Notes: generated by a model from the sequence alone, not told the origin. A stretch of 64,000 bases of DNA from Apoda limacodes (GCA_946406115.1 OX291557.1:23096501-23160500), one strand, 5' to 3'; shown: positions 22,683 to 34,187, counted from the first letter of the stretch. Numbers and translations are program-made.

Positions 22683-25600
22683 TTAACTTTCTCTTGTATG
22701 AACCATTGCTAAGTTCACTAAATGCCGTATAGTAGGTCTTCCATGTGGGCAATTCTGAAAAACAAAAATTAAAATATTGCTAATTTTATTGAGACATTTG
22801 TCCTTTTATATAGGCTACCAGGAGTTCTATGTGGTTTTACCTAACAATTTATTGAAATAATTGAATATATCACTAAAATACCATTACCATGTCTACTTGC
22901 TATAAATTACATCAAGATTGATGTAAGTTTAGCCATAAAAATGTAACAAACTGTTATACTTATAAGAAATGACTTTGCTTTTTATAAATTGATTGAAATC
23001 TACTTTTTAAAAGTTTCTAAACTCAAAACTGTTTTTTTTTTTCTTTGTTACTGGCAAAGCAAAAGAATAAAAAAGTAAAAAAATGCTAAACGGATAATTC
23101 ATTCGTTCGTTTCAGCCGGTAAACGTGCACGGCTGAACGTAGGCATATGTTTTCACAACGGCCGGTCCTAAACCGCCTGAGCGGGCAGCTCAAACGGATA
23201 ATTATAGTATACAATTAAACTACCTATTGAACGGTTAGTGGTGCAGTTTTCTCAGTTTTGACAGCTTTGGGTTCAACCGATAAAATTCGAGTTTACAGAA
23301 CGAAGCTGTCCTATGGATATCCACCAAAAATTGACTCAGAAAGAGACAAACCGAACCTGAGGAGCGAACTTCCGTGTTCGTTTATGTTTAAGACAGAGGC
23401 AAGAGACCGCAGGTTCGGTTCGTTTGTAACACTTTTGCGACCATTTTTTTCACAGCTGGGTACGAAATGTGATGTCCAGTAATCTTCTATGGTTTAACCT
23501 AAAATCCACGTTTCATAAGAATTAATTCATTGTAACTAGAGATGTGCGTGGTGATCCACGCGGACTAAGTCGAGGCCAAAAAAGTTATCAATAATTTTTT
23601 GATGGCTTAAATCTACTGTCTATTGGCCTGAAAATATTCTTGATTATAAGAAATCTTTATACAATTTTAATCAATTTACATTGCGGTAAAAAAAGATTTT
23701 CATTAGGTCTGAAATTACAATGCCATATTTAGTCAACATGCAATTACTTGAATATATATATTATTATGATAATTAATAACTCACTTAGTATAATAATGGT
23801 GAGTTAATTTATAAGGTGTTAATCATTGTTTTTACATACATTTCACATTTACATAGGTAATAATGGCTATAATTAGAGATATGTAAGATGTATTACTGCT
23901 TACCCATGGTTTATCAATTTCTGCCATGTGTTTAACTAGTTTCTTCATATCAGTCTTGCTAAGCGCAGTCCCTATCATAACCGACTTTCGACATGCTCGG
24001 GATGCGAACATGGCTCTTACTCTACTTGGTCTGCAATACTCGGATGGAGATTCCTGTTCAAATTACAATTGACATAATTAAATTCTAAATATAAATAGAA
24101 GAAGGTAATTCATTAATTAGCCTGTAGCTGTCCACTGTTGGACATAGACCCAAAGTACGCCACAATTTTTTAGGTCATCGGTCTATCTGGACAATACCTG
24201 AATCTGGATCCATTTAAGAGCAACGTTGCAACTTGTATTTTTATTCGTCTGTTTGTTATTTGTTTAATTGTGACCAGTATTGTTCAGTTTTTCCTGTTTG
24301 TTGTAATGAATATTTGTTAGTTATGCGAAGCTGTGAGTGGAATAAACGAAGTACCTTCTTACTTTGACTTATTTCAAATGAAGCATATTCAATAATCTGA
24401 TTTAAATAATGAACATTACTACATATTAGACAAGAACAATATGTAATTACGACACTACACCCTTAGGGGGTGGTGGTGACTTTACAATCAAATTATTACA
24501 ATTGGTTGCCCGACCGGGACTCAAACCCAGGACCTTGAAAAGTTTAGCGTACTACCACTTGCGCAACTAGGTCGTCAAATAAGATAAGAAACAGTTTTTT
24601 TAAATTACCCTTAACATAAATAAAAGCTCTTCAATATTTTCTTTTCCAAATATCCAGTTAAATTATTACAATTGGTTGCCCGACCGGGACTCAAACCCAG
24701 GACCTTGAAAAGTTTAGCGTACTACCACTTGCGCAACTAGGTCGTCAAATAAGATAAGAAACAGTTTTTTTAAATTACCCTTAACATAAATAAAAGCTCT
24801 TCAATATCTTCTTTTCCAAATATCCAGTTTTTAGACATGGGTATTGTTAGAAGTTTTACCCTTTTTGTTGGCAATTCATTCTCATTTATTTCAAAAGAAA
24901 AGCCATTTTTTCGGAATATATCCAAGTGATCCATTAGTATTTGTTCATTTACTCCCGTAAGTTCAAGCTGCTGTGGACTAAAAATATAAAGTTTTCTAAT
25001 TAAAATGCCCATTAATTTGGATAGTGCCTGTTTCACCACCTCCTGATTAAATACTGGTAAATTTATTTATATACTAGCCGCCCTCCTGGTAGTGCTATCT
25101 TCATAGAAAAATATTTTATCGACAAAGGAGAATGTGAAAAAGTCTAGGCTGGGTTGTCATATAGTGTGAGAAAATTGTGAATAGTTTTATTGAATATAAA
25201 CAGCAGTAGGTATATCTTAAAAAGTTGCCTGGTACACATTGATCTTTAGCGATAAGGCCGCCTATTGTCCTGTTTTTTATTATTGAATGATATGCATTAA
25301 TTGCTTGGTGTACAATAAAGTATATCCATTCATTCATTTATTCATTGTCTGCACAGTAGATTTTTACGGTCCTAGAAAATAAAGTGATGTAACAACCATT
25401 ACAAATGTACTATTATGTGTTCACTCTGGGGGAGACTTAGCTTTTATGGACCAATTTGCCCATTCTCCTTTATTTCCTAGATAAGGACTATCTGAAAGTG
25501 GTGAAACAGGCCGTTATAATAACAATAATTATAAAACATACATAACAAGCTTTTGAGTTGTAAGTTCTGTAGTTTTCTGCAGCATTTCAAAGTTAAAAAT

Positions 25601-28600
25601 TTCATCAGTTGCATGTTGATCAATAATGAATAAATCGTCATTTAAGCGTGCTATTATAAACCCTAAATTAAACTGTCCCACTACATTCATTTGATTGAAA
25701 TTGCTTTTTGATATTTCTTTACTCAATTCCTCTTCACACTTCTTATTGAAAACTGGATCTATTGCGCTTCTAAATTTAATTCTTTTAGGTGATTCTTTAC
25801 CTTTCTGTTGATTATATATGTTTAATAACGCTTTTACGTGTTCCAAAGAAGAGTTTAAAATAACTGATCTTCTGTTATGCTTGCCTAAATCTTCTTTGTC
25901 TGTTACAATTAATTTAGGTTTTTTTGCTGGCTTATGACCTGCGGTCTCGCTTAGTTTAGAATTTGCGTTCTTAGTCTTACAATATATAGTTGAGGATTTT
26001 TCTTGAAGAACTTCAGTTACGGTTCTAATCTGTGTATTGGGTAAATTATCTGTAAATTCTAAATAAATCATCTCTCTTTTTTCATTTCTATCATTAACTG
26101 TCTCATTTTTATCATCTTTCGTATCACAAAATATGTCTTTATAATCAGTGTGGTTATTTTCTACAGATATATTTACAGTGTCAGTCTCATCGCCGTTGTT
26201 TACTACACATTCATTATTAAGAACCTCTTGTTTAACTTCAGTATTGTACACTGAGTCAACTAATTCATCACTATATATTAATTTTGGAGCTTTCTTTGCT
26301 GATATAAAATCTAATATCGTTGTAGGTTTCCTTTTAAGGTCAGTATTCGGTAATTTTGTTTCATTTTCCTGAATTTTAGTATCATTTGTTTTGTTTGCAA
26401 AAGTTTGTATAAAAGCATTAAAAACTCTTGGCTTGTTTATGTCCGGTTTAATATCATCATTTGTCACTTTGTTGCTTATCAAAGACTCTACTTTAAGAGT
26501 TCTCGGTATACTTTCAAAAATCTTTGCTAAAGAACTTTTTAATGTATCCAATATAAGTTTTTCTTTTGTTAGAAATATTTTTCTTTTGTCTGGGGTTACA
26601 TTTACATCAACAGAAGTTCTGTCCATGTCAACATTTAAAAATACAAAAGGATACTGATTGCAATTGTATTGCCTATAAATTTCATTAATGAGTTTAATTA
26701 TTTTAACAGGTTCACAAGGCCTCGAGTTTACATAGTAAAACTGTCTATCACTACTTGAGCGACCACTGCCATGTTCACAAGATGATATAAATCCTGTGAA
26801 TTGTACAGGCTTGGGCATATTTTTATGTCCTTGAGACTTCTGCAAATTGGAAATGCTGCTCTTATCGCCGATTTCGGCATCATTGGAGTCCTCTGACAAA
26901 TCTATCTCAATATCTTCTACATTTACACCCTCTTCAATATCTACACTTTCACCTGATATACCTCTAAATATGTTATCTTTAATGTTAGTTACATATTCAG
27001 GCTTTATTTCCAACAAAGTCTGTAATTGCTTTAAACCAAATATACAAGCAATATTATCCTTATAAGAGGTAGATCCTTGAGTTGCTACAACTACTGATTT
27101 AGGGTTTGTACTAGTTTGATTGTAACAAGTAATCCTGAAAACAATATTGTTAAAGATTATTGTCAAGCAAAAGATGGTATTAGATTTTTTTTTATGTTAA
27201 ATTAGTTATTGGTTTACCTACTTTACACCTAGTGATATAAGACAGTAAGCATAGAGCAACTGTGTCATCTTGTTAAATTCTCTTTTGACATTTTTGTGAA
27301 ACTCTTTTTGTCTAACAGGCAGTGATGCAAATAAATTTGATAAAGTAACTGTTGTTCCTATTTGACGTGAACATGGTGTCTTCTTTAAAACATTTCCTTT
27401 GTGATCATATTCTATTTTAATAGCTGAAACAAAGGCAATACCTTTAATAAAACTGCCAAAGAGCTGTTTTTGTTAATTTTTTAAGAAAAAAATAATTTAA
27501 AATAATTCCTATCCCGATCACATTTTTTGACTGTTTAGATAAATTGGAATGGATTGGAATAAAATTTATTTGGTATAAATAAACAATTAGATACAAAAAG
27601 TCCATTCACGATGTAGGTACTAGATTTTAAGAAGTAAATGTGTCACAGTTAGGCAGCAATTATGGTAGTGTAAAGTTATAGTCCTACCCTGCTTTTATCC
27701 GCAACCCCGCCTTTTCAGTGTGGGACTTATGTGGTGACTCCTTGATTTTACAATAAGAATGTCAAAACTTAAATAATACTGTGACAATGTGGGGATCCAG
27801 CGGCGCAACTCACTGGTACCATATCGAAGGTACCTTATTCAATTCCAGGTCGGGGCACCTAATTTTTAATAATTTCACTGTATCATTGGTTACTCCGATT
27901 GTTTCCCAGTATGGTGGCAGACATCACCTTGGTGAGGTGGGAAACCACCATGTTTTAAGTTTATAAAGTATAAATTACCATATTCTGCATATTTGTGCCT
28001 TGTAGTAACTGTAAGGTCAGCCAACGCACAAATTGAGCTCAAAGCCTCTCCTCTGAATCCAAAACTAGTGACGCCAAGTAAATCTGAGTACTCGTTTAGT
28101 TTGGATGTGTGATATTTGAGAGCTGCAAACAAATACAAGTGTAAGCTTTAAATTTAGTAAATTGTCACATATAAGAGCCTTAAAGGTCGAATCCGTCAAT
28201 TTTAATAATATTTATCAAGTTTCCACAAATGTTCAATATCCCAAACGTCCCATTATCCTTTTAATATTAAAATATTTTAATTTTCGAAAACTTCTTTTTC
28301 GTTAACGAATACTCGTTACCTTCCGTAACAGGAGCACCACTTTCGTATTACGACCCTCGAAATTCACTAACACAATTAAACAAACCAGAAATTTTGGGGT
28401 TCCTCCAAAAGATTTTATAATTTAAAAAGGACTTGCAATTAAAAAAAAAAATTGAGCTGCCGACGCTCAATTAGGTATTTAACATAGAGAGCCGCGAACC
28501 ACTAAATTTTAATGTCGCGCGCTCCAACCAAGACAGTTTTATATGAGCGGTGAATCGCGTGTGTTAAGTTTTTGTGGGTGGTAATGAATGCGATCCGAGC

Positions 28601-31600
28601 ATTGCACAGATACACCCACAAAAACTTTACACACGCGATTCACCGCTCATATAAAACTGTCTTGGTTGGAGCGCGCGACATTAAAATTTAGTGGTTTGCG
28701 GCTCTCTATGTTAAATACCTAATTGAGCGTCGGCAGCTCAATTTTTTTTTTTAATTGCAAGTCCTTTTTAAATTATAAAATCTTTTGGAGGAACCCCAAA
28801 ATTGGGGTTCCAGTTTACAGTTCCACAATTCGGATTGCAGATTCTAAATTTCATATCCACAACCAGTTTCCAGTTAAGGATACCAAATTTCATGACCAGA
28901 TTTCAGTACGAAGTTCCAGATACAATTTTCCAAATTTAAGTGCAAGATCACCAGACAGAGGAACAGCATACGTGAACCACAACCTTCTGCAACACGGCAC
29001 TCGGACACACATCTAAGATGCGTATCTTTTCTACAGAGAAGGAAGGACGACTGACCAGTCCCCTTTTTGCTAACGCGTATTTTCATAGCTACTTGATTTT
29101 ATTTTGATAATAGTTTAAATTTCTTTTATTTTGTGCTCACATTTTCATTTTTGTATAATAGTAATATTTTAATTTATTTAATTTCTTTGTATTTCATTTA
29201 ATTTCCCAGCACATTTGTTTGCTAATTTATTTTACAAAATAATGTGTTGTTCTTTAAACATAAAAAGCGAGAAAATAATAGAATTTTTATATGTGGTACA
29301 TAAAATAAAAAGCCGTAAATTATGTGACAACTTGTTAGTGTGTTGGAAATTTTACTACTTACTACTATTACTTCGGAATAACTTGTATTGAGTTACCTAC
29401 AACACCAACTTCATCTGAAATTATGAAATGGGTCAGTTTTAAGGATATCGATCAAGGTAGTAAACATATTTTTATCCTTAAAGTGATATTTTCTTTTTCA
29501 TTTAAAAATATTGCGTGATTAAAAACGTAGCTAAAATGATTCCATGTTTTGGAAATTCACTTTCCTCTATCCCTATATATGTGACGCATTTTACGTAATG
29601 TTTGTACAAAATATATTCTCACTTAAAGCAGCAAAATTATCTTCTGTGACACCAGAGCCATTGTCAGAAACTTCTATTAAGTCAACTCCATAGTTCTTGA
29701 ACCTGATGTCTATGTTTGTTGCACCAGCATCTAAAGAATTTTCAACTAATTCTTTAACAGCAACTGCTAAGCTCAGCACCACCTGCATCAAAATGTGAAC
29801 TAAGGTAAGTGGCTTTAAATACAAGGTGTAACAATATTCCATACAAAAAACCAGTCAAGAGTAGGTATGGTGTTTGGGAACCTGCAAGGAAAGCTTTCTT
29901 AGAAGTTCGCATAGTACTTTGAAGTAGCTAGCAAAAATGGCAAAAGAAGCTTAGGATGCCTTGAGGACAGCTTTTTAAGGACAAAGGTGTTAACAATCGT
30001 TGCAGACATCTATCGAAGTTGATTAGCCTAAAACTGGAGCAGTTTAAATCAGTCAGGGATCATGTGACAGCAACAATGACGGTAGCACAGCACAGCAACT
30101 GCGCGACCTAGGAAAGAAAGTGGATGACGAACTCCTTCCTTCCTGTCCCGCTATTCGGGAATAACTTAAACAAACCTTTTGCGATTTTGATTTCTGTTTT
30201 TTTATTTTCAGAAGACGAATAAGACTCAACTATTTAACGATAGGGTAAATCTGATTAATTTAAATATCATATTTTATTAAAATACATTTTCTATGGATAT
30301 TTTTTACTAGGTACCTATCTATTGTCACGTAAACGTCATTTGAACTCAAATAAAAAGATAAATATTCAAAAACTTTTGATTATATACGTTTTATTTATGT
30401 CCCGCTTTCGACAAAAGAAGCCCGCTTTCGATGAAAGAAGCCCGCTTTCGACGAAAGAATCCCGCTTTTTTCACTCAAAAAGTTCCTAAATCTCGACTTG
30501 AAAAAAAACTGGCAACGCTGATGATGAACCAACACAGAATGTTTTAGTTGAAGTAGAAGAACCTACAATAAAACATGAAGTACCATACCAGATAACAGTA
30601 GAACAAGCTTGTACTGAGAGCAACGAAGAAGTTGAAGGTAGAAGATGCCCTAAGTGACAAAGGAAAGAAAAAGAATTTCTTGACTCCCTTACTTAAAACA
30701 TCAAAGATGCACTGTTAAGAGATAGAGAGAAGAGCTTTTTTTAATTAATTTAATTTAAATTTGTGTGTAATAAAAACATATGAAAAAAACAAACCATTCC
30801 AATTTGTGAAGAATGTGCTCAAAAACTATAGTCAGCGTCCATAGGCTGCGGTGACCGCTTACCATCAGGGGGACCGAAAGCTTGTTTGCCACCTGACTCA
30901 TATATAAAAAAAAAACCTTATTTGACATATCATGTAAGGATGATAATTATTTTTAGGTCATACACATATAAAAAATGGCAATTTAATAAATGTTACAATT
31001 ATTATTATTATGTTCATTTCATATCAATTTCATTTTTTTAATATGTTTCTCTAGTTAATTTTTGTTTTGCCATGTGCAAAAAACATTTAATTATATACTG
31101 TGATTTCATTAAAAAAAAATACATAACATTAAGAGAGAAATTATTTATTCACATTGTTTCGTAAATAAAATAAAATATAATATAAAATTTGCTAATTACA
31201 ATTTCTATATGAATTCCCTATTCTGACAATAAATCCATGTTGTCATTTCTTACCCAGTACTTTGTGTTGCATTATGGGGTGCACCTCCCGCCGAGTTTAA
31301 GGGAAAGAAGTATGTGTGCTTATTGCAGAAATCCCTTTATAGGCTTAAACAGGCTCCAAGAGCCTGGAACTTTGATTTACATCCTGAATTATTGAATATG
31401 GGATTTAGAAAATCAGCATATACAACCACATACCAGACAACAGATACAAATACATATATTTATAACTTTTTTTTTTGTTTGTTAACACATACATATCATT
31501 CATAACACCCAAACTTAAGACAAACACAAATGTTTATCACATAAATGTTTGTCGAGTGTGGAAATTAAACACACACCCTCTGCACAGCACTACCAACTAC

Positions 31601-32781
31601 GCTGGGAGGAAGTCGTTGTAGTATATGTTGATGACATACTCATATTTTGGAACTATTCAGAGATGCTTAAGGTGAAAAAAGAGCTCATGAAAATGAAAAA
31701 ACAGGTTTGAGATGAAGAATTTTGGTAGAGCAAAACTTATACTGGGAATTCACATTTTATAAGATGCAGATAGAATTAAGCTACATCAGCAAACTTACAT
31801 TGATAAGCTATTGAAAACTTTTAACATGTAGGATTGTAAGCCAGTAGCTACACCAGTAGTATCAGGTCAAAAGCTGGAGAAGCCTTCACCTGATAAGAAG
31901 CCAGATGAGAGGGTACCATACGTTGAGCGTTGATAGGTTCACTCATATACTTGGCCATATGCACAAGGTCTGATATAGCTTATGTTGTCAACAGTCTTAG
32001 TCAATGCAATGAGTGCTACATGAGTTAACATTGGCTAGGTGCCAAGAGGGTGCTACACTACCTAAAAGGTACCAAGACACTTGGCTTAATATACTTAAGG
32101 GAGAAATGTCATGAAATAGTTGAAGGATATGCTGATGCTGATTTTGCAGGTCACGGTGACCAAAGATCGTTCTCTGGGTCGGTATTTCTGAGTCAAGGAG
32201 GAACAGTTTCACAACAATCTGTAGCCTTATCAACTGCTGAGGTAGAATATGTATCTTGTTTGGAAGCTTTATTTCTATGAAGGTTTATTGCTGAGCTGAT
32301 TTAGAAGAAAACAACAACAGTAACTGGCAGTGTACCTACTCAGGGTATGTTCAAATTTACCTTTATTCAACTGAGTGATTTGGTATAGCCCAGTAAAATT
32401 GATTTCCCACCCACTTTGGAACAGAAGTTCGACAGGTAATTTTACACTGACTGACTTTTCTAACCCTATCTATGGGAGTGTAAACAATTCAAGTTGACAG
32501 TTGGAAAATTATCCTGAGCCGGTTACACGTTGCGTTTTGGAACTTAGCCCTATAATTTAACAAGACAAATAAAACCAAAACCACTTTTTTGATTTCTCAT
32601 TGTGTTTTAGATAGTCTTACAAAGATTGCCACTCTCTGCCGAGGGTAGCAGAAAGACTCTGGACTAGTCTATTATTTTGTATACTAACTTGGCCAGAACA
32701 TATTTTATGCACAGTATCAACATTAATGGGTTTAATCTGTTGGAATTCATCGTCGCTAATAGAAACTTTATTAATTTCCAT
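22683..32781 (-). CDS. PMS2: Mismatch repair endonuclease PMS2 (MutL homologue), complete
   Basis: PMS2 pairs with MLH1 as MutL-alpha, which nicks the daughter strand in mismatch repair. Eight exons in transcript order: 32781-32689, 29782-29623, 28122-27979, 27423-27222, 27134-25542, 24977-24779, 24053-23904 and 22754-22683; all are in phase, giving 870 aa (862 in human). GHKL ATPase motifs: [11 protein letters not shown] (42 on), DNGSG (71-75) and GFRGEAL (106-112). A long diverged linker lies in exon 5. The C-terminal endonuclease motif [12 protein letters not shown] (705-716) is intact, as are [10 protein letters not shown] (817 on) and CPHGRP (849-854), so metal-dependent nicking should be retained. 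QKLVIP (727-732) is at the position of the human PCNA-contact motif QRLIAP. Intron 1 holds a Copia relic, intron 2 a large foldback, intron 6 a tandem duplicate of the exon 6 end. Confidence 0.96.
23100..23185. repeat. Lepidopteran 'cagccggtaaacgtgcacgg' repeat fragment
   Basis: The phrase cagccggtaaacgtgcacgg followed by aacgtaggca is a diverged copy of a common lepidopteran repeat, also seen near 3270 and 24125. It lies in PMS2 intron 7. The rest of that intron (22755-23903) shows nothing else. Confidence 0.4.
24449..24576 (-). mobile_element. tRNA-derived SINE next to PMS2 exon 6
   Basis: On the minus strand the head reads GTTGCGCAAGTGGTAGTACG (box A-like), then GGTTTGAGTCCCGG (box B-like). 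Together they form a tRNA-like ~73-bp unit at 24504-24576 with a tail to about 24449. A second copy of the head at 24674-24746 arose by tandem duplication and not by a second insertion. Confidence 0.65.
24490..24829. repeat. 170-bp tandem duplication spanning PMS2 exon 6 end
   Basis: Bases 24490-24659 and 24660-24829 match at 169 of 170 positions (the one difference I see is t at 24639 against c at 24809). Each unit holds the last ~51 bp of PMS2 exon 6, its splice donor, and the SINE head. The copy at 24609-24659 has no acceptor in front of it, so it is a partial exon copy inside intron 6. The real exon uses the right-hand copy. Confidence 0.95.
25192..25346 (+). mobile_element. LINE 3' UTR fragment
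   Basis: It carries tagcgataaggccgcctat and ends with ggtgtacaataaagtatat and an ATTC/ATTT microsatellite. This is the 3' end of a common lepidopteran LINE. The same family lies on the other strand at 35037-35700. It sits in PMS2 intron 5. Confidence 0.5.
27780..27960 (+). repeat. SINE-like repeat in PMS2 intron 3
   Basis: A unit of GC-richer sequence (ggatccagcggcgcaactca, then ttcaattccaggtcggggca) resembles a tRNA-derived SINE head with box-B-like ttcaattccag. It is followed by a body ending at gaaaccaccatg. It ends about 20 bp from PMS2 exon 3. The family assignment is uncertain. Confidence 0.4.
28390..28803. mobile_element. Large foldback element, 191-bp arms, 32-bp loop
   Basis: The arms 28390-28580 and 28613-28803 are reverse complements with only about two to three mismatches. 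Even the central run of eleven A/T is equal in length in both arms. The ends read AATTTTGGGGTTCCTCC. There is no open frame. Near-perfect arms imply recent insertion or gene conversion between arms. As part of PMS2 intron 2 (and in any antisense transcript) it would fold as a ~190-bp double-stranded RNA hairpin. No clear target duplication was found. Confidence 0.9.
30401..30469. repeat. 20-bp minisatellite
   Basis: Three full units of cccgctttcgacgaaagaag (one or two substitutions between units) and a partial fourth occur head to tail. Each unit holds a small inverted repeat (ctttcg...cgaaag). It lies inside the Copia-containing intron 1 of PMS2. Confidence 0.85.
30832..30915 (+). mobile_element. 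3' end fragment of BmRT-like LINE
   Basis: The sequence tccataggctgcggtgaccg through cttgtttgccacc is the reverse complement of the 3' tails at 20905-20970 and 47330-47400. Only the last ~80 bp of the element is present, in plus orientation. Confidence 0.55.
31459..31625 (-). mobile_element. tRNA-derived SINE inside the Copia relic
   Basis: This is a relative of the SINE at 490-632, in the same (minus) orientation. It shares the tail words cacaaatgtttatcac and ataaatgt and the degenerate head near 31620. It separates the Copia RT segment from its YVDD motif, so it inserted after the Copia element. Confidence 0.5.
32391..32560. repeat. Dispersed repeat shared with 48490-48620
   Basis: Words such as ggaacagaagttcgacaggt, acactgactgac and gacagttggaaaatta recur, diverged, at 48510-48620 near the large tandem duplication. 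It is non-coding and of unknown class. Confidence 0.4.
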
Positions 32782-32940
32782 GATTAAATAAATTTATATA
32801 TACAGGGAATAATAAATTAATGTTATTTCTGATTTTCTGTATTGTGGACAGTATGACCAGCGTATTTTAACGAAAATATAAAAAAAAACTAAAAAAAAAA
32901 TCTACACATATATGAAATTTTCTTAGCTGTCTTACGAACT

Positions 32941-33000
32941 GCGCAACAAACTTTTCTGACCCGGTGATCACAAAGCAAAACTACAGCCCCCTAATTCAAG
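32941..33000. mobile_element. Single end of a MITE
   Basis: The sequence gcaacaaacttttctgaccc matches the terminal repeat of the MITE at 44019-44180. Only one end is visible here. Confidence 0.4.
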
Positions 33001-33035
33001 TCGTTACAGAATAACCCAGCCACACACTTGTCGAG

Positions 33036-33720
33036 TGTTATGGGAAGTAGCGAGGAACGCGAAAACCCAAAAAGGGTAAATCGCGCCCCTCTGCCCCCCA
33101 CCAAGAGGCACCCCTTGTGCCTGCTCCCCTCCCTGCGGTCAACGCCAGGAACCGACTACCTACTCTAGTCGACGCAGGAAAATCCAAATCAAATTCAAAC
33201 CAGACAGACAAACTTCTGTCTGCACTCTCTGGGCTCGTCTCAGTCACGGGAATCCCATACCCCACCCCCCTCATGTCCCAGGACATCCCGCCCTTCGCCG
33301 GCGCCAAGTGCTCTCGCACTACTTACTAACACGCACCTTGCGAAATACAAGCCTACAGCTTATAGCCAAACGGGGAGGTTGTCCAGTAACAGCTGCATTT
33401 TGGAGGCAGCATGCCATCGATCTGCTCTGTGAGCTATCCTGGGCCTTCGACCCAGATTATGTCTATACCGTGTTTGTGAAATACGAACAGGCCACCAAAC
33501 CCAACTAATGCTCAGATTCATGTCTAAGCCCGTTCTTTGGCGCTCTCCGTAGGACGTTACCCAAACAATAAAAATCAAAATGGATTTCACAACCGTTCGC
33601 GAAAAACCCCGCTCCGTCTATAACGGCTACTTTAACGCCAATGGTATCCGCAAGCAAAGGGAATATTCCTTAATCAGGAAACGTTCCACAAACCCGCCAT
33701 CCGCACCCCTTCAATGAGGA
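33036..33720 (+). pseudogene. C-rich, coding-like retroelement fragment
   Basis: A C-rich block with proline-rich plus-strand frames, broken by stops, begins near an ATG at 33040. One frame has NQTDKLLSALSGLVSVTGIP. The composition and repeated frameshifts resemble the ORF1/5' region of a LINE, but no zinc knuckle or other signature is visible. The assignment is a guess. It lies upstream of PMS2 exon 1 in the PMS2-MCMBP intergenic space. Confidence 0.3.
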
Positions 33721-33888
33721 TCTGTACAGTTAAAACAAATTAAATAGAATTAGTATCTATATTGTTCTTTATAACATAAGAATGGTATATCTTTTTGAAT
33801 TATTAAAATCGGACCATTACTAACAGAAATATTAAATAATAAAATAACTCTTCCGTGCCGCTAAAAGGCAATGCGCCGCGATTGCGTG

Positions 33889-33896
33889 TGACGTCA
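33889..33896. promoter_or_regulatory. Perfect TGACGTCA palindrome
   Basis: A full CRE-type palindrome sits in a GC-richer island (33854-33965) between PMS2 and MCMBP. The second copy is at 35987-35994. The function is inferred from the motif only. Confidence 0.3.
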
Positions 33897-34040
33897 TCGT
33901 ACTTGAACGGACTGCGCACTCATTCATAAGTCGCTCACAACACGACAGAGCTGAGGCGCGATATGTAACTAAATAAAGTGTCGATACATATCAAGAGTGT
34001 AAATTTGTGATAATTACTATAAAACCAATACCTACACATT

Positions 34041-34187
34041 ATGAGTATTAATAAAGTTGAAGCTGATTTTATACAAGCTCAATCAGATAACATTCCGAAA
34101 GTGCATTCTTTTATGGTATTTGAATACCTAGGTAATCATTCGAAGTTTACCAGTGCTGAGATCCGTTGTTGGAAACTACAGAACTAA
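34041..34187 (+). pseudogene. Short ORF resembling N-terminus of repeat-borne YqaJ/SWIM-type proteins
   Basis: A 48-aa frame begins MSINKVEADFIQAQSDN and includes SFMVFEYLGNHSKFTSAEIR. This resembles the N-terminus of a large invertebrate family of repeat-encoded proteins with SWIM zinc finger and YqaJ nuclease-like domains. The frame ends soon after SAEIR, and no downstream domain is seen, so it is a fragment. The recognition is from memory; a domain search would decide. Confidence 0.35.

Larger units (their letters stand above)
29895..32285 (+). pseudogene. Copia-type LTR retrotransposon relic in PMS2 intron 1
   Basis: Pieces in order on the plus strand: a gag segment ([17 protein letters not shown], then [12 protein letters not shown]) at about 29895-30145; a linker near 30520-30690; RT ([15 protein letters not shown]) near 31320; the YVDDIL catalytic motif near 31625; and RNase H ([19 protein letters not shown]) at 32050-32280. 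Integrase and both LTRs are missing or unrecognisable, frames are broken, and a SINE interrupts the RT. It is antisense to PMS2. Confidence 0.8.

Noticed and set aside
24504..24746. Possible tRNA genes (box A and box B present twice)
   Set aside because: The acceptor and anticodon stems do not pair, and the second copy results from the 170-bp tandem duplication. SINE heads fit better.
25542..27134. Plus-strand frames over PMS2 exon 5
   Set aside because: They are antisense shadows of a 531-codon exon with clear MutL homology.
30401..30469. CRISPR-like array
   Set aside because: Units are directly adjacent with no unique spacers, in an animal genome; it is a minisatellite.
31300..32285. Functional Copia polymerase gene
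   Set aside because: Integrase is missing, stops and frameshifts are frequent, a SINE splits the RT, and no LTRs were found.
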